A stretch of 5,613 nt of DNA from an uncultured Bacilli bacterium. GTDB lineage: Bacteria > Bacillota_I > Bacilli_A > RF39 > UBA660. The position numbers were made by a program, and so were the translations under genes. Shown in pieces: positions 4,420 through 5,613 of this stretch (position 1 is the first letter of the stretch; each line of letters opens with the position of its first letter). The DNA lies in contig CANRMZ010000082.1 in assembly GCA_947631885.1 (NCBI GenBank), positions 1 to 5,613 on the forward strand, read 5' to 3'. Under the pieces are notes generated by a model. That model did no database searches. It had not been told where the DNA came from and was given only the letters and a program-made list of their open reading frames with translations.

Positions 4420-5613
4420 TTATTTATCAATCTTTTTATGAATTAAATCTTTGGTAATAACAGGGCTTGCTTTGCCTCTAGTTTCTTTCATTACTTGGCC
4501 TACGAAATAATCAAATAAATTAGTTTTACCATTATGATATTCTTCAATTTGGGCTTCGTTAGCGCTTAATATTTTATCAACTATTTCTTCAATTACTTTT
4601 TCATCAGTAATTTGACTATTTTCTTTAGAAATATAGTTAATAGGTTCTTTTTTCTCTTCTAAAGCTTTAGTAAAGATTTCTTTGGCTTGTTTAATAGAAA
4701 TCATATTATCATTCATTTTATCTACTATTTGTTTTAAATATTCAGGTTTTAAATAAAAATCTTTAATAGAAATTTCTTCTTTATTAACATATGAAGTTAT
4801 CATACCATTAATCCAGTTACAAGCAGCTTTAGCATCAATCCCAAGTGATACACACTTTTCAAAGTAATTGGCAGTATCTATATCTCTAACAAGTATTACG
4901 GCATCATGTCTATCAAGACCAAATTTCTCGATGTACATCTTCTTTCTTTCGTCGGCAAGCATAGGAATGGAAGCTTTAACTTCATTAACATAGTCATCTT
5001 CAATCTTAAACGGTGGAAGATTAGGCTCAACAAAGTACTTATAGTCAATAGCATCAACTTTACTACGCATATGGATGGTAGTGCCACTTTCTTCATCAAA
5101 CCTTCGGGTTTCTTGAATAAGTTCATCGGTTTTGCCTTCTTTTAAGGCTTTACGAAGTCTTTTTTCTTCATAAACAATGGTATCTCTAACATTACTTAAA
5201 GAGTTAACATTCTTAGTTTCACTTTTGGGCGTAACATAATTTCCATTTTCATCTTGTAAGCTGACATTAACATCGCATCTAATTTGACCACGTCCAGTAT
5301 CAGCATCGGATATATCACAATATTGATATATTCGGCACATCGTTTCCATAAAAGCAATAGCCTCATCCGCGGAATGTAAACAAGGATCAGTTACACACTC
5401 TAATAAAGGAACTCCTGCTCTATTATAATCAATTAAAGAAGTAGAACTTAAGTGGTCTAAAGCTGCAGCATCTTCCTCTAAATGGATGTCTTGGATAGAT
5501 ACAGGCACTATCGTGCCATCAACATCAATATCGATACTTCCATGAATACCTATAGGATAAGTATTTTGGGTAATTTGATATCCTTTTGGTAAATCTGGAT
5601 AATAATAATTCTT
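4420..5613 (-). CDS. gatB: Aspartyl/glutamyl-tRNA(Asn/Gln) amidotransferase subunit B, 5'-truncated by the window edge
   Basis: GatB is the kinase/tRNA-binding subunit of the cytoplasmic GatCAB complex. The complex converts Glu-tRNA(Gln), and in many bacteria Asp-tRNA(Asn), to the correctly amidated form. The frame is open to base 5613, giving 397 visible residues; by comparison with the ~475-residue family about 80 N-terminal residues are outside. Family signatures in order: KNYYYPDLPKGYQIT at the very edge, HLEEDAA, DYNRAGVPLLE, GQIRCDVNVSL, SETKNVNS, QETRRFD, MRSKVDAIDYKYF and EPNLPP. The C-terminal YqeY-like tail ends in KASPVITKDLIHKKIDK. A GTG at 5508 (VPVS) is internal and not the start. 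gatC and gatA are normally upstream, which here is off the right edge. The terminator directly follows. It is a housekeeping gene with no visible defect. Confidence 0.97.
   Translation of the reverse strand, partial: KNYYYPDLPKGYQITQNTYPIGIHGSIDIDVDGTIVPVSIQDIHLEEDAAALDHLSSTSLIDYNRAGVPLLECVTDPCLHSADEAIAFMETMCRIYQYCDISDADTGRGQIRCDVNVSLQDENGNYVTPKSETKNVNSLSNVRDTIVYEEKRLRKALKEGKTDELIQETRRFDEESGTTIHMRSKVDAIDYKYFVEPNLPPFKIEDDYVNEVKASIPMLADERKKMYIEKFGLDRHDAVILVRDIDTANYFEKCVSLGIDAKAACNWINGMITSYVNKEEISIKDFYLKPEYLKQIVDKMNDNMISIKQAKEIFTKALEEKKEPINYISKENSQITDEKVIEEIVDKILSANEAQIEEYHNGKTNLFDYFVGQVMKETRGKASPVITKDLIHKKIDK

Noticed and set aside
4896..5145. Open frames of 76 and 79 codons overlapping gatB (other minus frame and plus strand)
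   Set aside because: Both lie wholly inside conserved gatB coding sequence, give peptides without family features, and have no supporting promoter or ribosome site.
5506..5508. GTG as a start for gatB
   Set aside because: The upstream codons in the same frame to base 5613 encode the conserved GatB segment KNYYYPDLPKGYQIT, so the gene continues beyond the window.
1..5613. Use of TGA as tryptophan (Mycoplasma-type code)
   Set aside because: The tryptophan codon I checked (Trp384 of the hydrolase) is TGG and the long frames are complete under the standard code; the visible stops are TAA and TAG.
1..5613. CRISPR array, insertion sequence or attachment site
   Set aside because: No regularly spaced repeats, transposase or recombinase coding sequence, or matching flanking direct repeats were seen.

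Overview
The window is AT-rich bacterial DNA in which every gene I can support lies on the minus strand. It suggests a low-GC Bacillota lineage. Clues are the Shine-Dalgarno sites (GAGGT, AAGGGG, AGGTGG), sigma-A-type promoters, short U-tailed intrinsic terminators, and a GatB whose 'YFVEPNLPP' segment I recall as closer to Mollicutes/uncultured Bacilli proteins than to the 'YFPEPDL' of Bacillus subtilis. Tryptophan at the one site I checked (hydrolase Trp384) is TGG and the frames are open under the standard code, so there is no sign of a Mycoplasma-type code. The exact taxon cannot be fixed from this window.

Reading along the minus strand (high to low coordinates): the 3' four-fifths of gatB (4420-5613, 5' end outside) closes with an intrinsic terminator. 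Next is a single small gene (3725-4246) for a basic, nuclease-like protein of the CdiA C-terminal/PD-(D/E)XK type, visibly more AT-rich than its neighbours and with no recognisable immunity partner. A 176-base intergenic region follows, then a 605-residue AMP-forming acyl-CoA synthetase-like enzyme (1731-3548). A 483-residue cytoplasmic serine hydrolase/transpeptidase-fold protein (197-1648) comes next. At the left edge are the first 39 codons of a membrane protein (1-119). Each of the three gaps at 120-196, 1649-1730 and 4247-4419 holds a terminator for the gene before it and a plausible promoter for the gene after it, so the genes look mostly monocistronic. The ligase and hydrolase may still work together.

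The most unusual part is at about 3650-3740. On the plus strand, against all the genes, a near-consensus promoter (TTGACA, 17-base spacer, TATACT) fires directly into a 16-pair GC-rich hairpin followed by a run of T. There is no room for an ORF. The four non-Watson-Crick positions of the stem are G-U only in the plus-strand RNA, which indicates that this strand is the functional one. The hairpin and T-run overlap the last codons and stop of the nuclease-like gene, so a roughly 50-nucleotide antisense RNA made there would touch the 3' end of its mRNA. Whether this is an RNA antitoxin, an orphan attenuator or an ordinary terminator with an accidental promoter is open.

No gene-free stretch exceeds 300 bases. 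No rRNA, tRNA, CRISPR array or insertion sequence is seen.
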